Shown one piece after another: positions 22,536 to 23,720 of a DNA stretch of 23,720 bases. A program made the position numbers and the translations under genes. Where the stretch lies: the IMG/VR virus record IMGVR_UViG_3300034980_000795, positions 1-23,720 of that record. One strand, 5' to 3'. Under the pieces are notes generated by a model. It did not search any database, was not told the DNA's origin, and saw only the letters and a program-made list of their open reading frames with translations. Each line of letters begins with the position of its first letter. Within the stretch, counting starts at the first letter, position 1. This DNA is from a virus.

Positions 22536-22745
22536 ATGTCAGGATGGATAGTCACTAAAACCGAAGGTGATTTTATAGAAACTTGGGCGGCAGCGGTTAG
22601 CGACAAGGAAGACGCAACAGCTGCCGTTGCTGAAGCGGACCCCCAACCTATGGCTAGAACAAGCTACGAGCCAACAAGAGCAGTGTCTCAAAAAGAGCTG
22701 ACCGCGTGGAGCGTTTCAAGTGGGTGCGTCAAGCGAATTCAATAA
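22536..22745 (+). CDS. Small divergent protein of unknown function
   Basis: A 69-residue protein, the only convincing plus-strand gene. AGGAG lies 8 bases before the ATG. The sequence (SGWIVTKTEGDFIETW, then an Ala/Asp-rich stretch and a Ser/Thr-rich C-terminus) belongs to no family I recognise. No membrane segment or DNA-binding motif is visible. It is transcribed away from TerS and is followed by a terminator at 22892-22928. It may be a prophage regulatory or accessory gene or a host gene beside the structural block. Confidence 0.6.
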   Translation: MSGWIVTKTEGDFIETWAAAVSDKEDATAAVAEADPQPMARTSYEPTRAVSQKELTAWSVSSGCVKRIQ

Positions 22746-22847
22746 ACAGCTGATTTGCCGCTATTGCCGGGACCACAGCTATCTCACATGTTTGTCATCT
22801 ATCGATTGTTTGGTTGCGTCGTAATCCGAACCAGCTTTAGTCAATAG

Positions 22848-22871
22848 ATCACCTTTACGATCAGAGGTGAT
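22848..22871. repeat. Perfect 7-bp inverted repeat ATCACCT / AGGTGAT
   Basis: Loop of 10 bases (22855-22864). It lies between the small gene and its terminator. Possible operator or mRNA/sRNA stem; nothing in the sequence decides between them. Confidence 0.45.
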
Positions 22872-22891
22872 GTTACCAAGCACCACTATAG

Positions 22892-22928
22892 CCCTGCCTG
22901 TGACTTGATCACCGGCGGGGTTTCTTTT
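22892..22928 (+). terminator. Rho-independent terminator for the plus-strand small gene
   Basis: CCCTGCC pairs with GGCGGGG (7 bp with one T-G wobble, 15-base loop) and is followed by TTTCTTTT. It lies about 147 bases after the small gene's stop. Confidence 0.6.
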
Positions 22929-22953
22929 GGGTGCTGTTTGGTGAGTGGACATG

Positions 22954-22984
22954 AAAACGCCCGGTCGCGGTTAGCGCCGGGCGG
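22954..22984 (-). terminator. GC-rich hairpin, probable terminator of the right-edge membrane gene
   Basis: A perfect 7-bp stem CGCCCGG/CCGGGCG with a 12-base loop. On the minus strand it is followed by GTTTT-like bases, and on the plus strand by GTTTCCTT, so it could act in both directions. It lies about 90 bases after the stop of the membrane protein gene at 23073. Confidence 0.5.
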
Positions 22985-23072
22985 TTTCCTTGAAGATGAC
23001 CATTTGAATCATGGTTTTGAGGGGTGGGTCAAGACCAATTCTAAAACGTTCACTTTCCACTTTATGCGCGCG

Positions 23073-23720
23073 TTAACTCTGCTCTCCCTCGACCTGTGAA
23101 TAGGTTGTGGGATCTGAACCTCGCCCAACATTCGGATCATTGATTTTGTAGACCCGGTCCAGCATCAAATAGAAGAATGCTAACGAGATAATTAGTACGG
23201 CTACTCCAATAGACGCTGTCTTCACGCTGGCATCACCATAAGAGACCTCCAGTGCCCCTGCCCCAGGAATAATGGCTTCATCCCCGTCATCACTATTGGG
23301 GATCGTATCCCGCCGCGTCGAAGCTGCGGCCAGTCGCATAGCGCACCAGAGTTGAAATCCCGAAAACCCTAAACCACAGAGAACCACAAGATATACCAGC
23401 GCGAAGACCAATGACCCCTGAATGCGTTGCTGACTATAGGTCCCAATATAAAGATTACGGGTCTGCATTGAGTGCTGCATTGCATGAGCTATCTGATTTC
23501 TTCGCATCTCAGCCAACTCACTTATTTGTTCTGGAGTCAGGTATGCATCCAGAGCAGAAAAGCGATCTGGAGCATCCGATTTGGCCGGTAGCGCTTCTGG
23601 TTGAGCCGCGAATTCCCTAATGCACCGGCCAATAGCATCATCATCACCGGTGAAGGCATCCGCGCAGTCGCCGGGCACCATAACTTGCACCATCAAAACG
23701 GCAATTATTCCAGCTATCAT
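23073..23720 (-). CDS. Membrane protein of unknown function (edge of window)
   Basis: A 215-residue protein beginning at an ATG that coincides with the last three bases of the window, so the true start may lie further right. The N-terminus is hydrophobic (signal peptide or anchor, residues 1-16). A periplasmic-looking region contains two Cys (19 and 33) and LTPEQISELAEMRRNQ. Two membrane segments lie at about 103-128 and 169-188. The protein has no recognised family. It is on the same strand as the prophage but separated by about 330 bases with terminators, so it is probably a host or phage-edge gene rather than part of the structural operon. Confidence 0.6.
   Translation of the reverse strand: MIAGIIAVLMVQVMVPGDCADAFTGDDDAIGRCIREFAAQPEALPAKSDAPDRFSALDAYLTPEQISELAEMRRNQIAHAMQHSMQTRNLYIGTYSQQRIQGSLVFALVYLVVLCGLGFSGFQLWCAMRLAAASTRRDTIPNSDDGDEAIIPGAGALEVSYGDASVKTASIGVAVLIISLAFFYLMLDRVYKINDPNVGRGSDPTTYSQVEGEQS

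Larger units (their letters stand above)
22746..23072. other. Intergenic region holding three stem-loops
   Basis: About 330 bases between the small plus-strand gene and the membrane protein. I see no convincing gene. It holds a 7-bp inverted repeat (22848-22871), a plus-strand terminator (22892-22928) and a GC-rich hairpin (22958-22983), each listed separately. The open frame at 22905-23099 runs through both terminators and looks non-coding. Confidence 0.6.

Noticed and set aside
22905-23099. Plus-strand open frame of 64 codons
   Set aside because: It starts within a terminator, runs through a second hairpin and has no ribosome binding site.
1-23720. CRISPR array, tRNA genes, insertion sequences, att sites
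   Set aside because: I saw no regularly spaced direct repeats, no cloverleaf-type sequence, no transposase and no integrase. The only periodic repeat is inside the tape measure gene.

Overview
The window is the late (structural) gene block of a siphovirus-like prophage of an alphaproteobacterium. The evidence is gene order and protein families. The tail half reproduces the gene transfer agent (GTA) tail order of Rhodobacterales and Caulobacterales: tail terminator, tube, chaperones, tape measure, DUF2460, DUF2163, NlpC/P60 and a large TIM-barrel tail protein. Base composition is moderately GC-rich by eye. No integrase, repressor, replication gene, tRNA or att site is visible, so the prophage boundaries and early genes lie elsewhere, or this is a phage contig. 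The exact host genus cannot be named from the sequence.

Layout. Nearly everything is on the minus strand, so transcription runs from right to left. From 22424 downward come packaging (TerS, TerL), the DUF1073-type portal and a Mu F-like minor head protein. Next is the capsid block: a DUF2213 protease with a nested scaffold, a small cement or decoration protein and a DUF2184-type major capsid protein. A small basic-tailed protein, head-tail connectors (DUF4054, head closure, HK97 gp10-like), the DUF3168 tail terminator, the tail tube and two overlapping tail chaperones follow. A two-gene accessory cassette (a 67-residue protein plus a GNAT acetyltransferase) sits between the chaperones and the tape measure. 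Beyond the tape measure come DUF2460, DUF2163, DUF2793, NlpC/P60 and the 1306-residue tip protein. The lysis genes close the block: holin-like protein, M15 endolysin, and a membrane protein cut by the left edge.

Right of TerS is a divergent plus-strand small gene with an excellent ribosome binding site, then an intergenic stretch of about 330 bases with three stem-loops, then an unidentified membrane protein running to the right edge.

Expression logic. Most neighbouring late genes overlap by 1-4 bases or are separated by 13 bases or fewer. Four wider junctions (before the protease, the 143-residue gene, the tape measure and the holin) each hold a terminator-like hairpin. Its 3' arm ends about 21-25 bases before the next start codon, and three of the four share a CATCG-containing loop. 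These hairpins divide the late region into blocks: packaging/portal, capsid, connector/tail, tape measure/tip, and lysis. Other points of interest are the nested scaffold start, the chaperone overlap in the -1 frame, four tape-measure repeats with an exact 70-residue period, and the GNAT cassette with its own candidate promoter and terminator.
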